Source: Psychrobacillus faecigallinarum
GTDB taxonomy: Bacteria; Bacillota; Bacilli; Bacillales_A; Planococcaceae
Reading direction: 5' to 3'
NCBI RefSeq assembly: GCF_014836595.1
Contig: NZ_JACSQO010000001.1
Coordinates: 124,001 to 188,000, forward strand
Length of the DNA stretch: 64,000 bases
How positions within the stretch are numbered: position 1 is the stretch's first letter; every line of letters begins with the position of its first letter. Below the pieces are notes generated by a model. That model was not told the origin of the DNA and ran no database searches. It saw only the letters and a list, made by a program, of their open reading frames with translations. Positions 56,445 to 64,000 of this stretch are shown here, piece by piece. The position numbers were made by a program, and so were the translations under genes.

Positions 56445-57218
56445 TTATGAATTCATCATTTCACTTGCCAAAAGCTTCCGAAGCTTAAAAAGAGCTTTGG
56501 AATGTATTTGAGAAATTCTGGAGGTTGATAGGCCTAGCATTTCACCTATAACCGTCAAGGTTAACTCTTCAGTATAAAATAAGCTTAAAACTAATTGTTC
56601 GTTCTCATTTAAGTGTTGAATTTGGCTCACTAGGTCATTGAGTAACTCGCCCTTGACAAGCTGCTGCTCAGGCGTAGTCTGCGTATCATCTCTAATGACA
56701 AATGCCTTATTATCCATTTCATCTTGGTCATGTAGCTGTTCATCGATCGATAGAACATTAGAGAAGAAATGCTCCTGCACTGTCTGATAAACTTCTTCAA
56801 CCGAAACCTCTACAAATTGTGCTATTTCCTCAGGTGTTGCATGACGCATTAGTTTTTGTTCTAGCTCTTCAATCTTCTGGTCTAGCTTTTTTGCCTTTTC
56901 ACGTGAGGACCTTGGTAGCCAGTCTTCTTTTCTCAAGCCGTCTATTATTGCACCTCTAACACGAAAGGATGCGTACGTATCGAACTTTAAATCTCTGGAA
57001 TGATCAAATTTATTTAAAGCATCAAATAGTCCCATCATACCAAGGCTTTTCAGTTCATCTCTTGAAACATTTTGAGGAATGCCAGCTCCAATACGCTGCA
57101 CATGATAGGTTACAAGAGGAGTATATTTTCTTAGAAGTAAATCTCCTGCTTGAGGATCCTTGCTTTCTGTCCATTTCTTCCAAAGGAGCTGCTCCTCTGT
57201 CGAATTTAGTTTTGACAC
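56445..57218 (-). CDS. sigD: RNA polymerase sigma factor SigD (motility/chemotaxis)
   Basis: Sigma-28/FliA family, 257 residues from a GTG at 57218 (MSKLNSTEEQLLWKKW), 6 nt after AAGGGGG. B. subtilis SigD has 254. Region 2 is seen in DELKSLGMMGLFDALNKFDHSRDLKFDTYASFRVRGAIIDGLRKEDWLPRSSREKAKK, region 3 in TPEEIAQFVEVSVEEVYQT, region 4 in LVLSLFYTEELTLTVIGEMLGLSTSRISQIHSKALFKLRK. It directs late flagellar, chemotaxis and autolysin genes. Unlike B. subtilis it is separated from cheD by an extra gene, a terminator and a promoter-like sequence. Confidence 0.96.
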   Translation of the reverse strand: MSKLNSTEEQLLWKKWTESKDPQAGDLLLRKYTPLVTYHVQRIGAGIPQNVSRDELKSLGMMGLFDALNKFDHSRDLKFDTYASFRVRGAIIDGLRKEDWLPRSSREKAKKLDQKIEELEQKLMRHATPEEIAQFVEVSVEEVYQTVQEHFFSNVLSIDEQLHDQDEMDNKAFVIRDDTQTTPEQQLVKGELLNDLVSQIQHLNENEQLVLSLFYTEELTLTVIGEMLGLSTSRISQIHSKALFKLRKLLASEMMNS

Positions 57219-57258
57219 AATAATCCCCCTTTCGACCTTTTCCATTATATATATGGAT

Positions 57259-57267
57259 ATTATACCA
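57259..57267 (-). promoter_or_regulatory. Extended -10 promoter directly upstream of sigD
   Basis: TGGTATAAT (TG-n-TATAAT, perfect -10) on the minus strand, 41 nt before the sigD GTG and just downstream of a terminator. No -35 is recognisable (the position is occupied by the terminator stem and U-tract). Confidence 0.6.
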
Positions 57268-57275
57268 AAATTTCG

Positions 57276-57309
57276 TATAAAAAGGGGAGGCGAAAATATA
57301 TCGCCCCCC
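57276..57309 (-). terminator. GC-rich terminator between the che genes and sigD
   Basis: Stem GGGGGGCGA/TCGCCTCCCC (one mismatch or bulge) with a 7-nt loop and TTTTTATA tail on the minus strand, immediately after the stop of the 98-aa gene. One of the more GC-rich stems in the window. Confidence 0.85.
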
Positions 57310-57311
57310 AT

Positions 57312-57608
57312 TTATGATTCATTATTTAGCATGTTTTTTATAATGTTAGCGTATTCTTTTGATGAATCTATTGGTGAGGAAGAGGTATTTTGAGATAAAA
57401 GGACCTCTTCCTCTACTTTTTTGGTTTTGTCTTCTAGAACATATGATATAGCCGCTCTTCCAAAAAAGGCTAATATAAAAAATAATAGTGCACATATAAG
57501 AGATGGTATTAAAATAACAATCCCTTCTACAAAGGGGTATGAAAAAAGAAAGTAACAACTAAATGCAAGAAGAGCTACCCAGCAATTAAATAAAATTGAA
57601 CCTGCCAT
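57312..57608 (-). CDS. Unrecognised two-transmembrane protein between cheD and sigD
   Basis: 98 residues: two hydrophobic helices (about 4-22 and 27-53, with LLAFSCYFLF and IVILIPSLICALLFFILAFFG) and a charged Ser/Lys/Glu tail likely in the cytoplasm. Its ATG overlaps the cheD stop (TAATG), and a terminator begins right after its stop, which strongly supports it as an operon gene. B. subtilis has no gene here. No family recognised; a shared frame on another register is a shadow. Confidence 0.72.
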   Translation of the reverse strand: MAGSILFNCWVALLAFSCYFLFSYPFVEGIVILIPSLICALLFFILAFFGRAAISYVLEDKTKKVEEEVLLSQNTSSSPIDSSKEYANIIKNMLNNES

Positions 57609-58114
57609 TAAATGTCTCTCACTCCCTGATTTACCGTTCTAACGTTCAATAGCTTTGTGGATGGATCAAACTCAATAGTACGTCCACTATTTCCCCCAGT
57701 ATCTTCAGATATAATGGGAATAGAGTATTTGTGTAAATACTCTTTTACTGCCTCCACATTTCTAGGACCTATTCGCATAGTATCTCTACTGGAAGAGAAT
57801 TGGAACATTTGAGCACCGCCAGCTATTTTAGCGCGGAGTCTTGAAGGAACCAACCCTTCCATTTTTAATAGTTCAATAAGCGCTGGTATACCAGTATCAG
57901 CAAATTTGGCAATATTAATCTTTTCAGATCTTCCTAAACTAGAATTCGGAAGCATTACATGCACCATGCCGGCTGTTTGATTTCTATCATCGTAAAGAAC
58001 AACTCCTACACATGAGCCCAATCCAGATGTCCTTATCGTATGCGGTGCCTTTGCTATATTCATATCAGCTATCCCGACTTTTACTACGTGACCAATTTGA
58101 CTTTGTTCAATCAT
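57608..58114 (-). CDS. cheD: Chemoreceptor glutamine deamidase CheD
   Basis: 168 residues. Catalytic residues by family alignment: Cys35 (GLGSC), His52 (GMVHVMLP) and Thr29, with the same Thr-Cys spacing as Thermotoga CheD. Deamidates receptor glutamines and activates CheC phosphatase on binding it. Follows cheC by one base, as in B. subtilis. Confidence 0.95.
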   Translation of the reverse strand: MIEQSQIGHVVKVGIADMNIAKAPHTIRTSGLGSCVGVVLYDDRNQTAGMVHVMLPNSSLGRSEKINIAKFADTGIPALIELLKMEGLVPSRLRAKIAGGAQMFQFSSSRDTMRIGPRNVEAVKEYLHKYSIPIISEDTGGNSGRTIEFDPSTKLLNVRTVNQGVRDI

Positions 58115-58115
58115 A

Positions 58116-58745
58116 TTATTCTACTCCTAATGCTCGGAAAATAGCTTGAAATGAATCCGGCTCTGGCAATAAAAAGAAATGACCATGAACAATTTTCCCA
58201 CTCTCATCTTCATCTTCATGAATAGCGGTATCGATCACAATGACATAATCACTTACTTGTGAAAGCTCTACAAGCCCAAAACTTATGATAGCTCCCACCA
58301 TATCAACGCAAAGTGCTGGAACTGTTGGATAAATACTAAGTTTAGTGAAATCGGACAACGCAGACAAATATGAACCGGACAAGATATTTCCTAGCTCCTG
58401 AAGCGCAGACGCTCCCATCTCTGTAACCTGTCCCTTTTCAAAGTCTAAACTTTCATCTTGGATCAATCTTCTGATGAATTGGTTTGCCTGCTCAACGGGT
58501 AAAACAAAAAACATACTACCATTGACATCTCCATCGATGCGAAGATAGATACCAGCAACTACGCTTTCTGCTCCACCAGCAAGATCCATCATTTCATCAA
58601 AAGTTACCATCTCAACTTTAGGGACATTCATGTCTATTTTCTTATTCAACAGGGTGGATAATGCAGTAGCAGCATGCGCTGCACCAATGTTACCTATTTC
58701 CCTTAATACATCAAGATGCATAGACGTAATCTTATTTTCAAACAT
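58116..58745 (-). CDS. cheC: CheY-P phosphatase CheC
   Basis: 209 residues with two pseudo-repeats, each with the catalytic Glu-x-x-Asn: E16/N19 (REIGNIGAAHAATALS) and E117/N120 (QELGNILSGSYLSAL). Both sites are intact, as in B. subtilis CheC. It removes phosphate from CheY-P, boosted by CheD. The ribosome binding site lies in the last cheW codons. Confidence 0.95.
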   Translation of the reverse strand: MFENKITSMHLDVLREIGNIGAAHAATALSTLLNKKIDMNVPKVEMVTFDEMMDLAGGAESVVAGIYLRIDGDVNGSMFFVLPVEQANQFIRRLIQDESLDFEKGQVTEMGASALQELGNILSGSYLSALSDFTKLSIYPTVPALCVDMVGAIISFGLVELSQVSDYVIVIDTAIHEDEDESGKIVHGHFFLLPEPDSFQAIFRALGVE

Positions 58746-58748
58746 ATA

Positions 58749-59204
58749 CTAAGCTCCAGCCTTAATAGGATTTAATACTAAGTCAAGATGTAGCAAAATC
58801 AATAAACGTTTATCAATTTTAGTAACTCCTGCGATAAAATCTTGTTCTAATCCTCCTACAACTTCTGGCTGAGGCTCTATGGAGTCCATCGGTATATCTA
58901 ATACATCATTTGCAGAGTCCACGATTACTCCAACATTCATATCCTCTAAAGAGATAATAATAATTCGAGAAGATTCATCTAACGTGCTCTCTCCTAGATT
59001 GAATCTGCTCTTTAAGTCAATAATAGGTGTGACTACACCACGAAGATTAATAACTCCTTTTACAAATGAAGGAGTTTTTGGAACTCTAGTTATATGGATT
59101 AGTTTTTCAATTCCTTGGACTTGACTAACAGGAATAACATATTCTTTGTCAGCTAACTGAAAAACAACTACTTTTAAGTTTTGTAAATCTAAAGCTTCTG
59201 CCAT
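58749..59204 (-). CDS. cheW: Chemotaxis coupling protein CheW
   Basis: 151-residue SH3-like adaptor linking receptors to CheA (VVVFQLADKEYVIPVSQVQGIEKL, VKGVINLRGVVTPIIDLKSRF). AAGGAGG precedes the ATG; 12 bp after cheA. Confidence 0.96.
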   Translation of the reverse strand: MAEALDLQNLKVVVFQLADKEYVIPVSQVQGIEKLIHITRVPKTPSFVKGVINLRGVVTPIIDLKSRFNLGESTLDESSRIIIISLEDMNVGVIVDSANDVLDIPMDSIEPQPEVVGGLEQDFIAGVTKIDKRLLILLHLDLVLNPIKAGA

Positions 59205-59216
59205 TGTTTCTCCTCC

Positions 59217-61259
59217 TTACATAATTAACGCGTTACAATCTACTATAAGAGCCACTTTTCCATTTCCTAAAATAGTTGCACCTGAAATAGCAAATACACT
59301 AGACAAATAGGTTCCTAGAGATTTTAGAACAATTTCTTGTTGACCAATGAATGAGTCTACAACAAGACCAGCCATTTTATCTCCTTTGCGAACTAAAACA
59401 ACTGAATGGAACTCTTCTTCCTTGTGTGCTCTAGGTACTTCAAACACCTCTTCTAAAAAGACAAGTGGAACGACCTTCCCACGGAAATCAATTACTTTTT
59501 GATTGTGTGCGTTCAAAATGTCAGAAGATCGAATGATAGCCGTTTCAATGATAGAAGAAAGAGGAACAGCATAAATCTCTTCACCTAGCTCTACTAACAT
59601 AACTGATATAATAGACAATGTTAAAGGTAATTGAATAGAGAATAAGGAGCCTTTCCCTTCTGTTGACGAAATCTCAATTGAACCGCCTAAAGATTCAATG
59701 GTTGTTTTCACTACGTCTAATCCTACACCACGACCAGATACATCGGATATGACTTCCGCAGTTGAAAAACCAGAAGATAAAATTAGCTCTGCTACCTGTT
59801 TATCCGACAATAAAGCAGCAGCTTCTGGCGTAACAATATTTTTAGCTATAGCTTTTTTCAATACTTTTTCACGACTGATACCTGCTCCATCATCCTCGAT
59901 TTCTATAAACACATGGTTTCCGCTGTGATAAGCTCGAAGAACTACGGTACCTTCCTCAGGCTTTCCATTTGCCTTACGAATCTCAGGACTCTCAATACCA
60001 TGATCTAACGAGTTTCTAATGAGATGAACAAGGGGATCGCCGATTTCATCAATAACTGTACGATCTAGTTCTGTTTCTGCTCCAATGACTTGGAGATTGA
60101 TTTTTTTGTTTAAATCTCTAGCTAATTGTCTAACCATTTTAGGGAATCGGTTAAAGACCGTATCTACAGGTACCATACGCATGTTAAGAATGATGTTTTG
60201 CAAGTCTCCTGTAATTCTAGCCATTCGTTCTACAGTCTCTTCTAATTCACTATCATGAAGGTTTTCTGAGATAGATTGAAGTCTACCTCTATCGATTACT
60301 AGCTCTTCAAACAAGTTCATCAAAATATCTAATCTCTCGATATTTACTCTGATTGTTTTGTTACCATGGGTTTGCCCATTTTTAGGTGATGCTTGCTTTT
60401 CTTCCGCTTTTTTCACTTCTGAAGAAGGTTTTTCCTCAATCTTTATCTCTTCTTTTTTACTCTCTTGCTTCTCAAACTCTTCGTTTTGACGAGTTTTTAG
60501 CTGCTCTATACTAACCGGATTTACTATTACCTCTGTAACTTCCGATACTTTCATCAGTTTCTTTTGAACATCTTCTTGCTCTTCAGTCGTAACAATTGCA
60601 ATGTAGAACTGCTCATCGAAGTCTTCATCCTCTAATCTTTCAACTGTAGGTGAGGATTTGATAACATCACCCATTTTTTCTAAGAGCTCAAACACCATAT
60701 AAACACGTGCAGCTTTTAACAAGCAATCCTCGCGTAGCTTTACCGAGATTTCATATGTAAAATAGTTTTGCTCCGCCGATTGTTGAAGAACAGTCATTTC
60801 ATAGTCGTCATAGGATAAAAAATTCTCGTGTTTTTCAGTGTTATCTACTTTACTCATAACAGTAGCAGCAACTTCCATTTCACCTTTTTCGATTAAATGA
60901 AGTTTTCGAACGGTTTCTTCAACGTCTAGCTTGCCATCTCCACCATCCGCAATATTAAAAACCATTTCTTCCAGTTGATCTACTGCAACAAAAACTACAT
61001 CAAGTAATTCCGGTGTAACATCTAAACGACTGTTTCTAATTTCATCGAGAACATTCTCCATTTTATGCGTTAAATTGGCAATATCCTCGTATCCCATCGT
61101 TGCAGACATACCTTTTAATGTGTGGGCAGAACGAAATACCTCATTTACGATTGATAGATTTTGAGGATTTTTCTCTAGCTCAAGCAAATGATCATTACAA
61201 GCTTGTAAATGCTCCTTACTTTCTTCAATGAACATCTCTAAATATTGATTTGTATCCAT
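59217..61259 (-). CDS. cheA: Chemotaxis histidine kinase CheA
   Basis: 680 residues with the five CheA domains: P1 HPt with phosphorylated His46 (RSAHTLKGMSATMG), P2 (about 150-250) that binds CheY/CheB, P3 dimerisation, P4 ATPase (HLIRNSLDHGIE N-box, EDDGAGISREK, SGFSTAEVISDVSGRGVGLDVVK) and P5 CheW-like. A Glu/Lys-rich linker at about 260-300 precedes P3. Membrane-array associated, central kinase of the pathway. Confidence 0.97.
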   Translation of the reverse strand: MDTNQYLEMFIEESKEHLQACNDHLLELEKNPQNLSIVNEVFRSAHTLKGMSATMGYEDIANLTHKMENVLDEIRNSRLDVTPELLDVVFVAVDQLEEMVFNIADGGDGKLDVEETVRKLHLIEKGEMEVAATVMSKVDNTEKHENFLSYDDYEMTVLQQSAEQNYFTYEISVKLREDCLLKAARVYMVFELLEKMGDVIKSSPTVERLEDEDFDEQFYIAIVTTEEQEDVQKKLMKVSEVTEVIVNPVSIEQLKTRQNEEFEKQESKKEEIKIEEKPSSEVKKAEEKQASPKNGQTHGNKTIRVNIERLDILMNLFEELVIDRGRLQSISENLHDSELEETVERMARITGDLQNIILNMRMVPVDTVFNRFPKMVRQLARDLNKKINLQVIGAETELDRTVIDEIGDPLVHLIRNSLDHGIESPEIRKANGKPEEGTVVLRAYHSGNHVFIEIEDDGAGISREKVLKKAIAKNIVTPEAAALLSDKQVAELILSSGFSTAEVISDVSGRGVGLDVVKTTIESLGGSIEISSTEGKGSLFSIQLPLTLSIISVMLVELGEEIYAVPLSSIIETAIIRSSDILNAHNQKVIDFRGKVVPLVFLEEVFEVPRAHKEEEFHSVVLVRKGDKMAGLVVDSFIGQQEIVLKSLGTYLSSVFAISGATILGNGKVALIVDCNALIM

Positions 61260-61274
61260 GAACTTAACACCCCT

Positions 61275-62345
61275 TTAAGGCAAGTATTGTATTATTGTGT
61301 TTGCAATTTTATCTAAATCTACTACATCATTTACTAATTTTGTTTCCACCGCTGCCTTAGGCATTCCATATACAATGCACGTACTTGCGGATTCAGCTAT
61401 AGCAACTACATTTCCCATCTTCTTTAATTGCTTGAGGCCATTGGAGCCATCTGACCCCATTCCTGTCATAATGACTGTAATTTTATCGAAATCATTATAC
61501 ATACTATTATCCTCTAAGAGTACGTCTACAGATGGCCTATGCCCTCCTCTAGGTGGTTCTATGTCGTCTAGTTTAATCGTATAAACACTTCCTGTTTTTT
61601 GAACTCTCATATGAAAGCCGCCTGGAGCAATATAAGCATGTCCATCTCGAATGATATCCCCTTGCTGGGCCTCTTTCACCTCAATTTCGGATAGTTGATT
61701 TAGTCTATCCGCTAGTGATTTAGTAAACCCTGCAGGCATATGTTGAACGATGAGAACAGGTGCCTTCATATCTTTTGGTAAGTTAGGTAGAACTTCTTGT
61801 AATGCTCTCGGACCTCCAGTGGAAGTACCAATCAAAACCATCTTTTTTTTGTTTTTGTTCCATGAATACTTAATTGGTTGTATTTCTCTTTCCTCTTGCT
61901 TGTTTGAAGGTAGTAATGCACGTGTTTTTATTTTCGTAATAGGAATGGTTGCTGCATGCTCTACCTTTTCAACCAATTCATCTTTAATCTTATGTAAGTC
62001 TAGTGAAATGGTACCGCTTGGTTTAGCTACAAAATCTACTGCTCCATATTCCATAGCAAGCAATGTACTTTCTGTTCCCCGTTGAGTATTGCTAGACAGC
62101 ATGATAACTGCAACAGGAGTTTCAGACATGATTTGCTTTAAAGCCTCTAGTCCATTCATTTCTGGCATCTCAACGTCCATAGTAACTACATCTGGTCGAA
62201 GTGATTTAATCTTTCGAATGGCATCGGCTCCATTGCGCGCGATACCGACTACCTCGATTAGGGTACTTTCCTTAAAAAAATCTCCTATCAATTTGCGCAT
62301 GAAGGCTGAATCATCTACTATAAGTAATTTTTTTTTAGGAATCAT
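61275..62345 (-). CDS. cheB: Chemotaxis response regulator protein-glutamate methylesterase CheB
   Basis: 356 residues. Receiver domain with D11-D12 and phospho-acceptor D57 (VVTMDVEMPEMNG), then the methylesterase domain with catalytic Ser175 (GTSTGGP), His202 (QHMPAGF) and Asp299 (GMGSDG). Removes receptor methyl groups in adaptation. Shine-Dalgarno AGGGAGG lies in the last flhG codons. No cheR in the window. Confidence 0.96.
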   Translation of the reverse strand: MIPKKKLLIVDDSAFMRKLIGDFFKESTLIEVVGIARNGADAIRKIKSLRPDVVTMDVEMPEMNGLEALKQIMSETPVAVIMLSSNTQRGTESTLLAMEYGAVDFVAKPSGTISLDLHKIKDELVEKVEHAATIPITKIKTRALLPSNKQEEREIQPIKYSWNKNKKKMVLIGTSTGGPRALQEVLPNLPKDMKAPVLIVQHMPAGFTKSLADRLNQLSEIEVKEAQQGDIIRDGHAYIAPGGFHMRVQKTGSVYTIKLDDIEPPRGGHRPSVDVLLEDNSMYNDFDKITVIMTGMGSDGSNGLKQLKKMGNVVAIAESASTCIVYGMPKAAVETKLVNDVVDLDKIANTIIQYLP

Positions 62346-62354
62346 GCCAAATCT

Positions 62355-63218
62355 TTAAGGCCTCCCTTTAAAGATACTCTTTAGTCTATCGATAAATTTA
62401 CTAGGTTTTGAGGGTATCTCCTCTATTTGTACTTCTGTAAATTTGTTTACTATCTTGTAAAGCTTTTTACTAATTTCTGCCTGTGGATATAAAACAGAAA
62501 ATGGTTCTTGTTGTTGGACAGCTTTGCGAACATATGGATCTTCTGGCAAGGAACCAAGGACTAATACTTCCTTAGAGAGAAATTTAGACATTGCCAATTT
62601 AAGTCTAGCAGTAGTGTCTTTTCCCTCCTCCTCTGAAAACGCTCGATTACACAAAAGAAAAAAGTTCTTTTCAGGATCCTTATAATGTATATATTTCATC
62701 ATAGAATAAGCATCTGTAATCGAAGTAGGCTCAGCAGTTGAAATAACGATAATATCATCCACTGCAACAATTAAATCTAATGCCTGTGAAGTTGCTCCGG
62801 CTCCCATATCAAACACGATAAAATCGAAGGATTTTTGAAGATATTCAAAGGCTTCAATCAGTCGTTGAAACATAGTATCGGTCCATTCCATAACACCATT
62901 TAATCCAGATCCTCCTGAGATATATTGAAGTCCGCATGGCCCTTCATACATGACACTCTCCAATAATTTTTCTCCAAGTAAATAATCCTTTAAATTAGTA
63001 GGAACAGTTTTACCTAGTAAAATATGGATGTTACCCATACCGATATCCATATCTATTAGTACTACTTTTTTCCCTTGGGCACTAAGCATTGTTGTAAAGT
63101 TGGTTGAAAAATTACTTTTACCTACTCCCCCTTTACCGCTTACAACAGCTATAGAGCGACCTAATTTACTGTGGCTTCGAAGCATCTTCATTCTTAATTC
63201 CTCAGCTTGATCTCTCAT
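62355..63218 (-). CDS. flhG: FlhG (YlxH) MinD-like ATPase, flagellar number/placement
   Basis: 287-residue SIMIBI ATPase: deviant Walker A GKGGVGKSN (28-36), VLIDMDIGMGNIHILLG, and DFIVFDMGAGATSQ. The N-terminal helix (RDQAEELRMKMLRS) matches the motif by which FlhG stimulates FlhF GTPase. Overlaps flhF by 17 nt, so the pair is coupled. Confidence 0.95.
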   Translation of the reverse strand: MRDQAEELRMKMLRSHSKLGRSIAVVSGKGGVGKSNFSTNFTTMLSAQGKKVVLIDMDIGMGNIHILLGKTVPTNLKDYLLGEKLLESVMYEGPCGLQYISGGSGLNGVMEWTDTMFQRLIEAFEYLQKSFDFIVFDMGAGATSQALDLIVAVDDIIVISTAEPTSITDAYSMMKYIHYKDPEKNFFLLCNRAFSEEEGKDTTARLKLAMSKFLSKEVLVLGSLPEDPYVRKAVQQQEPFSVLYPQAEISKKLYKIVNKFTEVQIEEIPSKPSKFIDRLKSIFKGRP

Positions 63219-64000
63219 AGTGAATCCCCTTTAATAATAAATCGAGTAATTCTTCTAGACTAGCTTCAACGATATCTTCAGGTACTTCTTGACCATCTGT
63301 GTAGTACGCAAGTCCCTTGTTATATTTAACCATTAAATTAATAATGGAGCCAATAGAATTTGTTTCATCTATTTTAGTAAAAATTAATTTTTCAATAGGA
63401 AAATCTACAAATTGTTCTATAATTACACTCATGTCTGTTTCTTTTGAGGTTGAAGAGAGAACAAGATACGTTTCTGTATTACTCTTAAAATCTATCAGCT
63501 TTTGTAAATCCTCAACGAATTTCATTTCCTTGTAATTCCGACCAGCGGTGTCTATAAATACAAGGTCCAATGATTCAAACTTCTCAACAGCTTGCTGAAA
63601 ATCTTTAGGACTGTAAACTATTTCAATGGGTGCCTGAAGAAGACCAGCGTAAGTCTTCAACTGTTCAATAGCAGCAATCCGATAAGTGTCAGTTGTGATG
63701 AATCCAACCTTTTTCTTTTTCTCTAATACAGCACGAGCAGCCATTTTTGCTATAGTCGTTGTTTTACCGACCCCAGTTGGACCTAACACATTGATGAATT
63801 TTCTTTCATAGGAAATACCTCCAAAAGGGAGATCCTTAAGCAAGTTATAAATATAGTCTTTTGTAAGCTCAATCTGTTCCTCTATATTTATAGAATCTCT
63901 ATTTATTTCATGCACAAAAAGCTCATCACTCATGCTAGTGATAAGCTCCTCTGCCAATTCCTGCTGCTTAAGATGATTTATAAGTATTTGAAATTCTTCC
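63202..64000 (-). CDS. flhF: FlhF, SRP-type GTPase (N-terminus beyond window)
   Basis: C-terminal part of FlhF, the polar/flagellar placement GTPase. The frame is open to the window edge, so the gene continues beyond 64000; the TTG at 63957 is not a start. Visible are the NG-domain motifs: GPTGVGKTTT (G1), DTYRIAAIEQLKTYA, FIDTAGRN (G3) and FTKIDETNS (G4). About 265 of an expected ~370 residues are seen. The basal-body/export genes are expected further upstream. Confidence 0.95.
   Translation of the reverse strand, partial: EEFQILINHLKQQELAEELITSMSDELFVHEINRDSINIEEQIELTKDYIYNLLKDLPFGGISYERKFINVLGPTGVGKTTTIAKMAARAVLEKKKKVGFITTDTYRIAAIEQLKTYAGLLQAPIEIVYSPKDFQQAVEKFESLDLVFIDTAGRNYKEMKFVEDLQKLIDFKSNTETYLVLSSTSKETDMSVIIEQFVDFPIEKLIFTKIDETNSIGSIINLMVKYNKGLAYYTDGQEVPEDIVEASLEELLDLLLKGIHYERSS

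Noticed and set aside
63202..63957. Short FlhF starting at TTG 63957
   Set aside because: The frame stays open to the window edge and the family is about 100 residues longer, so this is the cut end of a longer gene.

Overview
The window is a 64 kb stretch of low-GC chromosome from a motile, endospore-forming member of the Bacillales. Gene order follows Bacillus subtilis closely, but the details fit a Psychrobacillus/Lysinibacillus/Sporosarcina-type (Planococcaceae) genome better; the genus is an inference from synteny, base composition and repeat families, not a proven identification. Every gene I accept lies on the minus strand, so transcription runs from high to low coordinates. Plus-strand reading frames all look like shadows. 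I see no tRNA, rRNA, CRISPR array, insertion sequence or prophage.

Layout in the direction of transcription. (1) 64000-55621: the distal fla/che operon, flhF (cut by the window edge), flhG, cheB, cheA, cheW, cheC, cheD, an unrecognised two-TM protein, sigD, an unrecognised 99-aa protein and a SwrB-like protein. A terminator and an extended -10 promoter sit just before sigD. (2) 55620-52310: rpsB, tsf, pyrH and frr, with a promoter and structured leader before rpsB. (3) 52300-48096: uppS, cdsA, dxr and rasP (isoprenoid and phospholipid synthesis, site-2 protease). (4) 47836-33155: polC, then rimP-nusA-rnpM-ylxQ-infB-ylxP-rbfA-truB-ribF, rpsO and pnp (replication, transcription, translation, RNA decay). 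(5) 32972-25543: mlpA, ymxH, spoVFA, spoVFB, asd, dapA and rnjB (spore dipicolinate and lysine branch, RNase J2). (6) 25463-17006: spoIIIE, then a GntR regulator followed by a nucleoside-type BMP lipoprotein/ABC importer (nupN, O, P, Q). (7) 16927-8604: ymfF, ymfH, ymfI, ymfK, rodZ, pgsA, cinA and recA (recA with a LexA box). (8) 8218-1: rny, ymdB, spoVS, korA, korB, miaB and the start of ricA.

The coding content is mostly ordinary core genome. The less ordinary material lies between genes: a higher-order tandem array (1795-2274; about 21-nt subunits in sets of five, making a ~104-bp unit); two families of dispersed Bacillales-type repeats, some at the positions where B. subtilis has proS, ylxY, dapG or pbpX; a perfect palindrome over the rny promoter with a strong hairpin in the rny leader; and the terminator-promoter switch in front of sigD. 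Several genes appear to start at TTG (recA, rnjB, ymxH, mlpA, nupO). I found no clear new multi-gene system; the best candidates for undescribed biology are the array, the sigD switch, the rny leader and the two small che-operon proteins.
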